Part shown: positions 6,533 to 15,678 of the stretch, piece after piece
How positions within the stretch are numbered: the stretch's first letter is position 1
Layout: the number at the start of each line of letters is the position of its first letter
Assembly: GCA_002408385.1 (NCBI GenBank)
Contig: DHSB01000087.1
Location: 1 to 19,331, forward strand
DNA: 19,331 nucleotides
Direction of reading: 5' to 3'
Source of the DNA: Myxococcales bacterium UBA5297
GTDB lineage: Bacteria > Myxococcota > Myxococcia > Myxococcales > UBA5297
Translations under genes and position numbers: made by a program
Notes under the pieces: generated by a model
Seen by the model: the letters and a program-made list of their open reading frames with translations, nothing else
Database searches by the model: none
What the model was told of the DNA's origin: nothing

Positions 6533-7735
6533 TCAGCCTGGCCGCAGCGCCCGCCGGGCGCGAGCGAGCCCACTCGCGGCGATGCCCGCGACGCATCGGG
6601 CGATGGCCGCCTTCGGTTCTCGCACGCCGATCAGCGCCTCGTAGAGCGCGGCCCCGACCTCCGGCCGCTCGCGGGCGGCCCAGACCACCGCGTCGACGAG
6701 GCTGGGGCTCTGCAGCAGCCACTTCATCGCGCGGTAGGACCCGACGTTCGCGAACTCCGAGCGGACCGCGTCTGCGTACGAGCTCAAGGCCCGCTTCGAG
6801 AAGTCGCCCGACCGCAGCGCCGCCTGCGCGGCGTCCGCGGCAAACCGCCCGGTCCTCAAGGCCTGGGAGATCCCCTCGCCGCTGAGCGGGTTGATCGCCG
6901 CGGCCGAGTCGCCCGCGAGCAGCAGCCTGTCGCCGACGAGCCGGTTGCGCTGGAGACCGGTGCGCATCTGCGCGGTGCCGACCTTCGAGAGCGGGCGGGT
7001 CTGGTCGCCGAAGACGCCCTGCTCGCGCAGCCAGCCCTGGAACTCCTGCCAGACCCGGTCGAGCTCCGGGGGGCGCCCTTCCTTCAGGAAGTAGCCGACG
7101 CCGACGTTGGCCCTGCCGTCACCGAGCGGGAAGACCCAGCCGTAGCCGGGCAGCAGGTCCTTCGCGTAGCAGAAGAGCAGGCGAGTCGGGTCCCAGCGCA
7201 CGTTCTCGAAGTAGGCACGCCGGGCGACCGCGTTCGCGGCCGGCTGGCCCTGCAGCCCCGCCTTGAGCGGAAGCGAGGAGTGCGATCCGCTGGCGACGAT
7301 GGCCAGCGGGGCCCGCAGGCGCTCGCCGCCGGCGGTCGTCAGCGTCACCGCGTCGGGGCCGACCTGCAGGTCGGCGACGCGCGCCTCGAGGAACTTCGCT
7401 CCGGCCTCGCAGGCGCGCCGGTGGAGCAGCTCGTCGAGCCGCTCGCGGGGCATCACCAGGCCGCTCGATTCGCTGCGAGCCTCGAAGTGGGCGCCGCTCG
7501 GTCCAAACAGCGCGCAGCCGCTCACCGCGTTGGTCGAGCCGGCGATCGCCTCGCGCAGGCCCAAACGCTCGAGCTCGGCGAGCGCGGCCGGCGTCAGCCC
7601 GTCGCCGCAGACCTTGTCGCGCGGGAAGCGGCACTGATCGACGAGCAGCACGTCCACGCCCGCCTTCGCCAAGCTCGAGGCCGCCGACGCGCCGGCGGGG
7701 CCGGCCCCGATGACCACCACGGATAGGTTTTCCAT
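6533..7735 (-). CDS. Geranylgeranyl reductase family FAD-dependent oxidoreductase
   Basis: 400 residues from the ATG at 7735, with AGGAG 7 nt before it. Features of the p-hydroxybenzoate-hydroxylase-fold reductases are clear: dinucleotide motif VVVIGAGPAGASAAS (6-20), acidic LLVDQ, the family signature KVCGDGLTP (41-49), an ASGSHS strand (148-153), GYGWVFPLGDGRANVGVGY (197-215), and the FAD-ribityl motif LLAGDSAAAINPLSGEGIS (272-290). These match the GGR group (TIGR02032-like). Members saturate isoprenoid double bonds, for example in menaquinone side chains, polyprenol or archaeal-type lipids; the substrate here is not determined. A C-terminal helical cap (~330-400) is present. It lies 58 bp downstream of the chemoreceptor-like gene on the same strand, so co-transcription is possible without obvious functional logic. 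Cytoplasmic or membrane-associated. Confidence 0.87.
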   Translation of the reverse strand: MENLSVVVIGAGPAGASAASSLAKAGVDVLLVDQCRFPRDKVCGDGLTPAALAELERLGLREAIAGSTNAVSGCALFGPSGAHFEARSESSGLVMPRERLDELLHRRACEAGAKFLEARVADLQVGPDAVTLTTAGGERLRAPLAIVASGSHSSLPLKAGLQGQPAANAVARRAYFENVRWDPTRLLFCYAKDLLPGYGWVFPLGDGRANVGVGYFLKEGRPPELDRVWQEFQGWLREQGVFGDQTRPLSKVGTAQMRTGLQRNRLVGDRLLLAGDSAAAINPLSGEGISQALRTGRFAADAAQAALRSGDFSKRALSSYADAVRSEFANVGSYRAMKWLLQSPSLVDAVVWAARERPEVGAALYEALIGVREPKAAIARCVAGIAASGLARARRALRPG

Positions 7736-7793
7736 CGATGCGCTCCTGCTGGCGAGTGTGTGAGCTGCGCGAGCCGGTTGCCCGCGCCCGTTG

Positions 7794-9251
7794 CTAGACC
7801 GCGGCCGGCGAGCCCGCGCGGTAGCGGGCGAGCAGGCCGCGCACCGTCTCCTGCTCCTCGGCGAGCTGCACCATGCTCTCGGAGAGCGCCTGCGCCGACT
7901 GCATCAGACCTCCGGCCGACTCCTGGAGCTCGCTCATCGCCCGCGAGACGCGCTGGACCTCGCTCTGCTGCTTGTCGGCCGCATCGGCGATGGCCCCGGC
8001 GCGGTCGGCGGTGAGCACGAAGCTGTCGGTGATGCGCTCGATGGTCTCGCGCGCCTGTTGCAGCGCGGCCAGGTGCCCGACCAACTCGCCCGACGAGGCC
8101 TCGGTCTTCTCGAGCGTGAGCGCGGCCTCCTTGCTTATCGAGGCGAGCAGCACGCGCCCGCGGGCGAGGCTCGCGGCGCTGTTGCGCAGCATCGCCCGAA
8201 GCTCGTTGGCCACCACCGCGAACCCCTTGCCGGCTTCACCCGAGCGCGCCGCCTCGAGCGAGGCGTTGATGGCGAGCACGTTGAGCTGCTCGTCGATGTC
8301 GTGGATGAGCCCGATGATCTCTTCGGTGCGCTGCGACTGCTCGGCAAGCCGCTCCATGCTCGCCTGGATTCCGGCGGTCACCCCGCGAAACTGCTCGAGC
8401 TGGGAGCTGGCGGCCTCGAGCTGGCTCCAGCCCTTCGAGGACTCCTGGCGGGTCGACTCGGCGGTGTCGCGCGACTCGAAGGCGGCCGAGGCGGCGCTCT
8501 CGAGCATCGCGCGCAAGGCCGACATCGAGCGGTCGACGTCCTTGGCGGTGAGCGCCTGCTGCTGGGCCTGGGCGGCGAGCACGCGCGAGGCCTCCTTGCC
8601 CTTGCCGACGAGCAGATCGACCTGCGGCTGGAGCCGGGTGACGGCCTCGAGGAGGGTCTGCTGCTCCCTGGCCGATAGGGCGAGCGCCTGGTGCGGCAGC
8701 TCGCTGATTCGGGCGCGGGCGCTCAGGAAGTAGATGGTCACCGGGATGGCGGCGAAGACGATGCTCAAGTCGAGGATCAGCCCGAGGTCTGGGGTCGGCG
8801 CCGCGGCCGGCAACATCCCGAAGTGGCCGAGGGCGCGAAGGCCGGCGAGCGAGGCGACCGAGACGATCGCGCCTCCGAGCGCCAGCCGGGAGGCGAAGAC
8901 CGAGCCGTAGACGATCATGCAGACGTCGGCGAGCGCCGCGACCGCGAAGGTGTCCTGGCGCATGGCCATCGCGAACGCGTCGAAGGCGAGCGAGGCGTAC
9001 ATCATCAGGCCCGCGGAGACCTCGAGGTGGCCGCGCCGGGTGAGCAGGTGCGAGAGGGCCCAGGCAAGGGCGGTGGCGACCATCGCGCCGGTCAGCGCCC
9101 AGAACTGCCAGCTCCCGGCGACATGAGCCTGGTAGGCGAGGTTGGCGACGACCACCGGCGCGACCGCGAAGCCGGTTATCGCCGTGGTCCGCCGGTTCAA
9201 CGCGAGAAGCTGCTCTCGCTCGAGGCCCCGCGCGCCCAAATCCTGATGCAT
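7794..9251 (-). CDS. Methyl-accepting-chemotaxis-like signalling protein with six-helix membrane domain
   Basis: 485 residues from the ATG at 9251; a GTG at 9293 is in frame but lacks a ribosome site. About six hydrophobic helices fill residues 24-176 with short connecting loops, so it lacks a large periplasmic sensor domain. No HAMP domain is visible. From ~190 to 475 the protein is one long Ala/Gln/Ser/Glu-rich coiled coil with the MCP hairpin tip at ~315-355: IDEQLNVLAINASLEAARSG followed by EAGKGFAVVANELRAML, close to the canonical CheA/CheW-binding tip. No CheR-tethering pentapeptide is seen at the C-terminus (YRAGSPAAV). It likely senses a membrane or intramembrane cue and feeds a chemosensory array; no che gene is in the window. 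The coiled coil seems short for a full MCP, matching a compact heptad class. Confidence 0.82.
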   Translation of the reverse strand: MHQDLGARGLEREQLLALNRRTTAITGFAVAPVVVANLAYQAHVAGSWQFWALTGAMVATALAWALSHLLTRRGHLEVSAGLMMYASLAFDAFAMAMRQDTFAVAALADVCMIVYGSVFASRLALGGAIVSVASLAGLRALGHFGMLPAAAPTPDLGLILDLSIVFAAIPVTIYFLSARARISELPHQALALSAREQQTLLEAVTRLQPQVDLLVGKGKEASRVLAAQAQQQALTAKDVDRSMSALRAMLESAASAAFESRDTAESTRQESSKGWSQLEAASSQLEQFRGVTAGIQASMERLAEQSQRTEEIIGLIHDIDEQLNVLAINASLEAARSGEAGKGFAVVANELRAMLRNSAASLARGRVLLASISKEAALTLEKTEASSGELVGHLAALQQARETIERITDSFVLTADRAGAIADAADKQQSEVQRVSRAMSELQESAGGLMQSAQALSESMVQLAEEQETVRGLLARYRAGSPAAV

Positions 9252-9704
9252 CGCCTCTGCTCCACGCTCCCCCGTCGGCCTACCCCTCGTCACGACGCTG
9301 GCAAGGCGGCGGATTGTAGCGGACTGAGCTCAGAAGGGAGAACGATTCGCCACGGGGACGGCCCTGACGCAGGCGCGCGAACGCCGGGCTGCCGGCGAGG
9401 CGCTCAGAGGCCCGGTCAGACAGACCGTCGGCCTCGGCGGGGCGATGAAGGTGGCCGCCCAAGGCCGTTCTTCGGCGAGAGGGCAGCGAGCCGGCTCGGG
9501 GACTGCGTTGCTCGGCGAGCAACCGCCCCGGCGGCCGTTCGCGCTGCCGGTCGGAAGGCTCCCCGAGCGGCACGCCCGCCTCGGGCCGCGCGAATTGCGG
9601 GCTGCAGATGACAGGGGCGCGCCTCGCCGCCTTTGACCGAACGCCTCGCTCCCCGCTCCGAAGGGCCGCGAGCGACCCTCCGGCCGGCGCCACCACGCGG
9701 GAAG
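9252..9704. other. 453-bp gap with no credible gene
   Basis: Open frames exist here on both strands but they are Arg/Pro/Gly-rich, lack ribosome sites and extend antisense into neighbouring genes. The stretch should contain the promoter for the chemoreceptor-like gene and the end of the dehydrogenase transcript. The only structure I see is the hairpin at 9497-9530. No promoter hexamers stand out. Confidence 0.5.
9497..9530. terminator. Two-part hairpin downstream of the dehydrogenase gene
   Basis: GTTGCTC / GAGCAAC (9507-9513 and 9517-9523) form a perfect 7-bp stem with a GGC loop. An outer CGGGG / CCCCG stem (9497-9501 and 9526-9530) encloses it with a small internal loop. It lies 175 bp past the dehydrogenase stop on the minus strand. 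No T-run follows, so a terminator role is only suggested by place. Confidence 0.28.
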
Positions 9705-10478
9705 TCAGCCCTCGCGGTGCAGGACGTAGGAGCTTCGCTGGGCGGTGGGCATCACCACCATCTGCTGCACGTTGACGTGCTCGGGCGCGTTGACCACGAA
9801 GAGGACCGCCTCGGCGATGTCCTCGGGGCGCAGCGGCTGGTAGCCCTGGTAGACCTTGGCCGCGCGCGCCTCGTCGCCGGCAAAGCGCACCAGCGAGAAC
9901 TCGGTCTCGACCGCCCCCGGGTCGATGCTGCTGACGCGGATGCGAGTGCCGACCAGGTCGAGGTTCATCGCCTCGTTGAGCGCGCGGACCGCGAACTTGG
10001 TGGCGTTGTAGACGTTGCCGTTCGGATAGACGAGGTGGCCGGCGATGCTGCCGAGGTTCACCACGTGGCCGCTGTTGCGCGCGACCATCGAGGGCAACAC
10101 CGCCCGGCTGACGTTGAGCAGGCCCTTGAGGTTGGTGTCGATCATCCGGTCCCAGTCCTCGAAGCTGCCCTCGTGCAGCTTGGTCAGCCCGGCGGCGAGG
10201 CCGGCGTTGTTGACGAGGACGTCCGGGACCAGGCCGTCGGCCTCCAGCGAACGGGCGAAGGCGAGGACCGCCTGCCTGTCGCGCACGTCGAGGACATGAG
10301 TGGCGACCTCGACCTCGTGCTCGCGCCGCAGCCTCTCGGCGAGCTCGATCAGCCGTTCGCCGCGGCGGGCGGTGAGGACGAGCGAGGCGCGCCTCTGCGC
10401 GAAGGCGACCGCGCACGCCTTCCCAATGCCCGAGCTTGTGCCGGTGATGAGGACTCGCTTGCCTTCTATCCGGTTCAT
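9705..10478 (-). CDS. Short-chain dehydrogenase/reductase, YdfG-like (NADP-dependent hydroxy-acid dehydrogenase type)
   Basis: 257 residues, standard classical SDR size. The ATG at 10478 begins MNRIEGKRVLITG, with GGAG 8 nt before it; the upstream open frame is not SDR-like. Visible are the cofactor motif TGTSSGIG (13-20), TARR after strand 2 (Arg38/39 suggests NADP), NNAG (90-93), Asn116 in DTNLKG, and the catalytic Ser144, Tyr157 and Lys161 (YNATK). The C-terminal pattern PGAVETEFSLVRF, YQPLRPEDIAEAV and VNVQQMVVMPTAQ is that of the YdfG/serine-3-dehydrogenase subgroup, whose members oxidise L-allo-threonine, L-serine, 3-hydroxy acids or malonic semialdehyde. The exact substrate cannot be read from sequence. 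Cytoplasmic. The gene stands alone, divergent from the hemerythrin-like gene across 347 bp. Confidence 0.92.
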   Translation of the reverse strand: MNRIEGKRVLITGTSSGIGKACAVAFAQRRASLVLTARRGERLIELAERLRREHEVEVATHVLDVRDRQAVLAFARSLEADGLVPDVLVNNAGLAAGLTKLHEGSFEDWDRMIDTNLKGLLNVSRAVLPSMVARNSGHVVNLGSIAGHLVYPNGNVYNATKFAVRALNEAMNLDLVGTRIRVSSIDPGAVETEFSLVRFAGDEARAAKVYQGYQPLRPEDIAEAVLFVVNAPEHVNVQQMVVMPTAQRSSYVLHREG

Positions 10479-10825
10479 CTCTCGCTCTCCGTGTCCAAAG
10501 GTGGTGCGGGCCGAAGGTTCGGCCGCGAATCCTTCGACGTCAACAAGGCGGGCGCTGCTGGCGCACCGGGGCGGGGGCGCCGCCCAGGGCAAGGGCAGAA
10601 ACGCGGGCGGGCCGCCGCAGCGACTCGCCCGCGTCGCGAGACGACTCCGAAGCGGGCTCCAGGAGGTGTCGGGAGACCTTCTGCGGCGGCCTGTCGCGCG
10701 AGGCGGCTTGCGCCGACCGGCGTTCGAGCTTCAGGGCAGAGGAAATCCCCCAGCGATGGCCTGACCCTTTCGAGAAGCGGATCGCATCGTTTCTGGCGAG
10801 CACTCTCAAAGGAGAAGGGCAAACC
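10479..10825. other. 347-bp divergent spacer between dehydrogenase and hemerythrin genes
   Basis: No gene is credible here: the open frames are low-complexity Arg/Ala/Pro. The spacer must carry both promoters, but I see no convincing -35/-10 pair. It contains a 16-bp inverted repeat at 10509-10524 (listed separately) and a 9-bp GC-rich inverted repeat, ACGCGGGCG at 10601-10609 with CGCCCGCGT at 10626-10634. The last 60 bp before 10826 are slightly less GC-rich and hold AAAGGAG, the hemerythrin ribosome site. Confidence 0.5.
10509..10524. promoter_or_regulatory. 16-bp inverted repeat, candidate operator for the dehydrogenase gene
   Basis: GGCCGAA-GG-TTCGGCC is a perfect 7-bp inverted repeat with a 2-bp centre, 31 bp upstream of the dehydrogenase start. 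The centre is too short for an RNA hairpin loop, so a DNA-binding dimer site fits better. No second copy was noticed in the window. A chance palindrome is possible at this GC content. Confidence 0.3.
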
Positions 10826-11464
10826 ATGGATGCGATCTCGCTGTTGAAACAGGACCACCGGAACGTCGCTGGGCTCGTCGAGCAGTTCGAGAAGACGGGC
10901 GGAAAGGCCTTCAAGACGAAGGGCACGCTCATCGGCAAGCTCACCGTCGAGCTGGTGCGGCACATGGCCGTCGAGGAGCAGCTCTTCTACCCGATGGCCC
11001 GCGAGCGGCTCGGGGACGAGGGCGAGCACATGACTCTCGAGGCGCTCGAGGAGCACCACCTGGTGAAGGTCCTCTTGAAGGAGCTCGAGGGCATGGAGCC
11101 CACCTCCGAGCGCTACGAGGCCAAGGTGACGGTGCTCAAGGACGTCTTCGAGCACCACGTCCACGAGGAAGAGGAGCAGCTCTTCCCCATGGCGCAGAAG
11201 AAGCTCACCAAGACCGAGCTCGCCGAGCTCGGCGAACGGCTCGAGGCGAAGAAGAAGACCGCGCCGTCCCGGCCCGACCCGTACGCCTCCGACGTGCCGA
11301 CCCGCCGCCGGCCGGCCGCCGAGCGCGGCCGCATCACCGCCACCGCCGCGGCGGCGCGAACCACGAAGACGGGCAGGGGCACGAAGACCACGGTGGCGGG
11401 CAAGCGGACCACCACCACGGCGGCCAAGAGCTCGGCGTCGCGTTCGCGCCCGAAGAAGAGGTAG
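10826..11464 (+). CDS. Hemerythrin-like HHE domain protein with basic histone-H1-like tail
   Basis: 212 residues; ATG 10826 follows AAAGGAG at an 11-nt spacing. Residues 1-~140 form a four-helix hemerythrin/HHE domain with likely iron ligands His11 (KQDHRNV), His46 and Glu50/51 (HMAVEEQLFYP), His77/78 (EEHHLV), His110/111, and His113 with Glu117 (HEEEEQLFPMA). Such proteins bind O2, NO or iron, or sense and resist oxidative or nitrosative stress. Residues ~142-212 are a different composition: Lys, Arg, Thr, Ala, Pro and Ser with repeated TT, AA and KK, without predicted structure, like eukaryotic-type H1 tails found on some bacterial proteins. A nucleic-acid-binding role for the tail is inferred. 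The domain itself is well supported; function beyond metal binding is not. It stands alone on the plus strand; hsp20-lon begin 388 bp downstream. Confidence 0.88.
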   Translation: MDAISLLKQDHRNVAGLVEQFEKTGGKAFKTKGTLIGKLTVELVRHMAVEEQLFYPMARERLGDEGEHMTLEALEEHHLVKVLLKELEGMEPTSERYEAKVTVLKDVFEHHVHEEEEQLFPMAQKKLTKTELAELGERLEAKKKTAPSRPDPYASDVPTRRRPAAERGRITATAAAARTTKTGRGTKTTVAGKRTTTTAAKSSASRSRPKKR

Positions 11465-11852
11465 CGGGGCGACGGTCGAGAGTCGGCAGGCTCGGGCTTC
11501 GCCCCGGACCCTGAGCGATCGGTCGCAGGTTCGTAAGGGGCGCATGGCGATGCGCCCGGCGAGGCCCGGAGCGCCAGCCTTCGCGCTGGCGTTCCCTGTG
11601 GCCGGCACGAAGGCCGGTCCTTCGGGAATCGTGCTGCCGCGCTACGACTCTCCAATTGGTCGCCGCTTCGGCCGGGCACGGCCGCGTTGGCGTGCCCGGC
11701 CGAAGCGCGCGCAGTGCGCCGACGCCTCGAGGCCGCCGGGACGAAGAGGCTCGGGCTTTAGGGCTTCCGCACGACAGGCGGCAGCCCATCTTCAAAGAGC
11801 GGCGACGTGTAGTCCGGCCCGGCTCAGGACCGTGCGCCGCGGAGGTCGGCCC
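11465..11852 (+). other. 388-bp intergenic region rich in inverted repeats, upstream of hsp20-lon
   Basis: No credible gene. Three closely spaced stem-loops occupy 11538-11621: GGGCGCAT/ATGCGCCC (11538-11557), GAGCGCCAGC/GCTGGCGTTC (11569-11594, one G-T pair) and GGCCGGC/GCCGGTC-type (11600-11620, one G-T pair). A 17-bp perfect inverted repeat follows at 11664-11707. Between 11708 and 11840 no structure is clear; the hsp20 ribosome site GGAGGT is at 11841-11846. I looked for a CIRCE element and a sigma-32-type promoter and saw neither. The region may combine the hemerythrin terminator with the hsp20 promoter and leader. Confidence 0.5.
11664..11707. repeat. Perfect 17-bp inverted repeat (10-nt loop)
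   Basis: CGCTTCGGCCGGGCACG at 11664-11680 is exactly reverse-complementary to CGTGCCCGGCCGAAGCG at 11691-11707, with a 10-nt loop between. An RNA copy would be a very stable hairpin on either strand. It lies 200 bp beyond the hemerythrin stop and 145 bp before the hsp20 start. No T-run follows. It could be a terminator-like or transcript-processing structure, a protein site, or a mobile palindromic element. Confidence 0.8.
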
Positions 11853-12259
11853 ATGCGCCATCGCCGCTTGACGATTCGCTACGGATACCTGCCGGAGGCG
11901 GCCGGCAACACGCTGCCCTGGAACGCGCACGTGCCGATGCCCCTGGCGCGCCCGCACTGGACGCCCCCGGTCGACTTCTTCGAGTCGGCCGATTCGCTCT
12001 TCGCCCGCGTCGAGGTCGCCGGGATGGTCGAGGGCGACTTCAAGGTCTCGCTGGCCGGCCAGGTGCTCGTCATCGAAGGCGAGCGCCGCTGGGAGGGGCT
12101 GCCCGATGAGCGGACGTGCTGCATCGCCGCCGAGATCCGCTACGGCCCCTTTCGCATCGAGCTGAACGTGGGCTCGGGGTTCCAGGCCGCGCAGCTCGTC
12201 GCCCGCTACGACCGCGGCTTCCTGCTGGTCGAGCTGCCCAAGAACCCGGAGGCTACCCG

Positions 12260-12263
<4 letters not shown>
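11853..12263 (+). CDS. Small heat-shock protein, Hsp20/alpha-crystallin family
   Basis: 136 residues from ATG 11853, with GGAGGT 6 nt before it; longer in-frame extensions are low-complexity. An alpha-crystallin domain spans ~38-130: PPVDFFESADSLFARVEVAG (39-57), DFKVSLAGQVLVIEGERR (62-79), IRYGPFRIELNVG (95-107) and RGFLLVELPKN (121-131). These match the usual strand order, with the GPF-R-I/L-P-like segment. It acts as an ATP-independent holdase for unfolding cytosolic proteins. Unusual points are the C-terminus, which ends PKNPEATR and lacks the I-x-I/V oligomer-locking motif, and an adjacent Cys pair (89-90) in the loop between strands. Its TGA overlaps the lon ATG (ATGA), so the two are translationally coupled. 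Confidence 0.92.
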
Positions 12264-14764
<2,501 letters not shown>

Positions 14765-14933
14765 AAAACGCTTCGAGCCAAGACCAAGTCAGGCCGAAGT
14801 CGAGGACCGCTGGGCTCGAGGTGACTTTCCGAAGGGCGACGGACCGGGCGCAGGGAGATTTCGCCGACCAGCTTGCCCCTCTTTTCGAGGGTACGGCTCC
14901 CCGTTTCTCGTCCCGGGAGGGGGCCTGAACGCG

Positions 14934-14955
14934 TCTGGGCGCCACCGCGCCCAGA
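14934..14955. terminator. Hairpin downstream of lon
   Basis: TCTGGGCG pairs perfectly with CGCCCAGA across a 6-nt loop (8 bp), 170 bp after the lon stop. No T-run follows, so a terminator function is only suggested by stability and place. Confidence 0.3.
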
Positions 14956-15072
14956 AGGGCCCGCGCACCAGCCGTTCGGACGGGCATCGGCGCAAAAACC
15001 GCGCAATCACGCGAGGAGCGAGCCGGTTCGGGGCACGGAAGGCTCGGATCGCCGCCGCGCGTCGGAGGCAAT

Positions 15073-15113
15073 GTCCCGAAAACCGCTCTCTTCGGCCGAA
15101 GGAGATTCGGGAC
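15073..15113. repeat. Nested stem-loop in the lon/kinase intergenic region
   Basis: GTCCCGAA (15073-15080) pairs with TTCGGGAC (15106-15113). Inside it lies the 12-bp perfect palindrome CTTCGGCCGAAG (15090-15101). Together they give a 41-nt two-tier structure between two converging genes, just left of the repeat array. It may be a two-way transcription stop, a REP-like element, or a protein site. Confidence 0.6.
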
Positions 15114-15194
15114 TACCGGGGACATGCAACTGTGCAGTCGACGTGTGTCGACGGCCCGGGAGCATCGCGGGCGCCCTTTTGGGGGGGACAAGGG

Positions 15195-15450
15195 GCTGTC
15201 GTCGCGCCGCGCTCGAGGCCCCCTGGCGCGTCTCGAGCCGTTGTCGTGGCACGACAGCGCCTCCTTCGCGCTGTCCCGAGGCGTTGTCGTGCGAGGAAGG
15301 CACCTGGTTGACGCGTCCGGAGCCGTTGTCGTGCCGCGAAGGCGCCTCTTTCCCCTGTCCAGACCCCTCGTTCTGCCACGACAGCGCCTCGGGACAGCGG
15401 AGATACCTGTTGTCGTGCCACGACAACGGCTCGAGACGCGCCGAGGGGCG
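15195..15450. repeat. Degenerate tandem repeat array, six ~43-bp units with palindromic core
   Basis: Units begin at about 15195, 15240, 15283, 15325, 15370 and 15409 (spacings 45, 43, 42, 45, 39). Each opens with a version of GTTGTCGTGCCACGACAGCG, followed by a CCTC-type stretch and a CTGTCC/GGGACAG-like or CGTCC/GAGACG-like segment ending in GAGCC or similar. The last unit has a near-perfect 19-bp palindrome, GTTGTCGTG-C-CACGACAAC (15409-15427); the second has TGTCGTG-G-CACGACA (15242-15256); the others are decayed, and unit five has lost 3 bp in the core. No spacer/repeat alternation exists, so it is not CRISPR. Unit lengths are not all multiples of three, so it is not a protein-coding repeat throughout. 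Confidence 0.75.
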
Positions 15451-15678
15451 GTTGGCGGGCGGCGAGGGCCGTAGTCGGACCGCTTCAGTCTCGATTGGCG
15501 GTCCAGGACGAGCGGCTCTTCGGCAGCGGCACAAGCCCGTTCAGTCCCGAAGGGCAGAGGGCACCAGCCTTCGTGCGAGCCTCGTCGACTGGTCGCGATA
15601 CCGGCCTGGTGCTCGATTTCCGGACGGGCGCGGATTGCTGTGCGCAGCCCGCGCCGGTCAGCCTGCCGGCGAGCTCAG

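Larger units (their letters stand above)
14765..15678. other. 914-bp stretch with no credible gene
   Basis: Open frames of up to ~300 codons cross this stretch but are Arg/Ser/Pro-rich, have no ribosome sites and differ between strands, as expected of GC-rich non-coding DNA. It sits between the converging ends of lon and the kinase. Notable contents are an 8-bp hairpin TCTGGGCG/CGCCCAGA at 14934-14955, a nested stem-loop at 15073-15113 and the repeat array at 15195-15450. No tRNA, transposase remnant or CRISPR structure was seen. Confidence 0.6.

Noticed and set aside
8691..9611. 306-codon plus-strand open frame
   Set aside because: Antisense of the chemoreceptor-like gene plus the spacer beyond it; Arg/Gly/Asp-rich with no ribosome site.
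11716..11850. Long-range pairing of GCCGAC (11716-11721) with GTCGGC (11845-11850) hiding the hsp20 ribosome site
   Set aside because: Only 6 bp over ~120 nt with a bulge needed to extend it; easily chance in GC-rich DNA, so not listed as a thermosensor.
11708..11852. CIRCE element or sigma-32 promoter for hsp20
   Set aside because: No TTAGCACTC/GAGTGCTAA repeat and no CTTGAA-type -35 paired with a CCCCAT-type -10.
15195..15450. CRISPR array
   Set aside because: Units are contiguous and all positions resemble each other; there is no repeat/unique-spacer alternation and no cas gene.
15007..15534. Minus-strand frame with a His-Asp-Asn/Ser-Gly repeat
   Set aside because: The repeat leaves the frame at the second unit and the DNA palindrome, not the protein, is what recurs; no ribosome site or folded domain.
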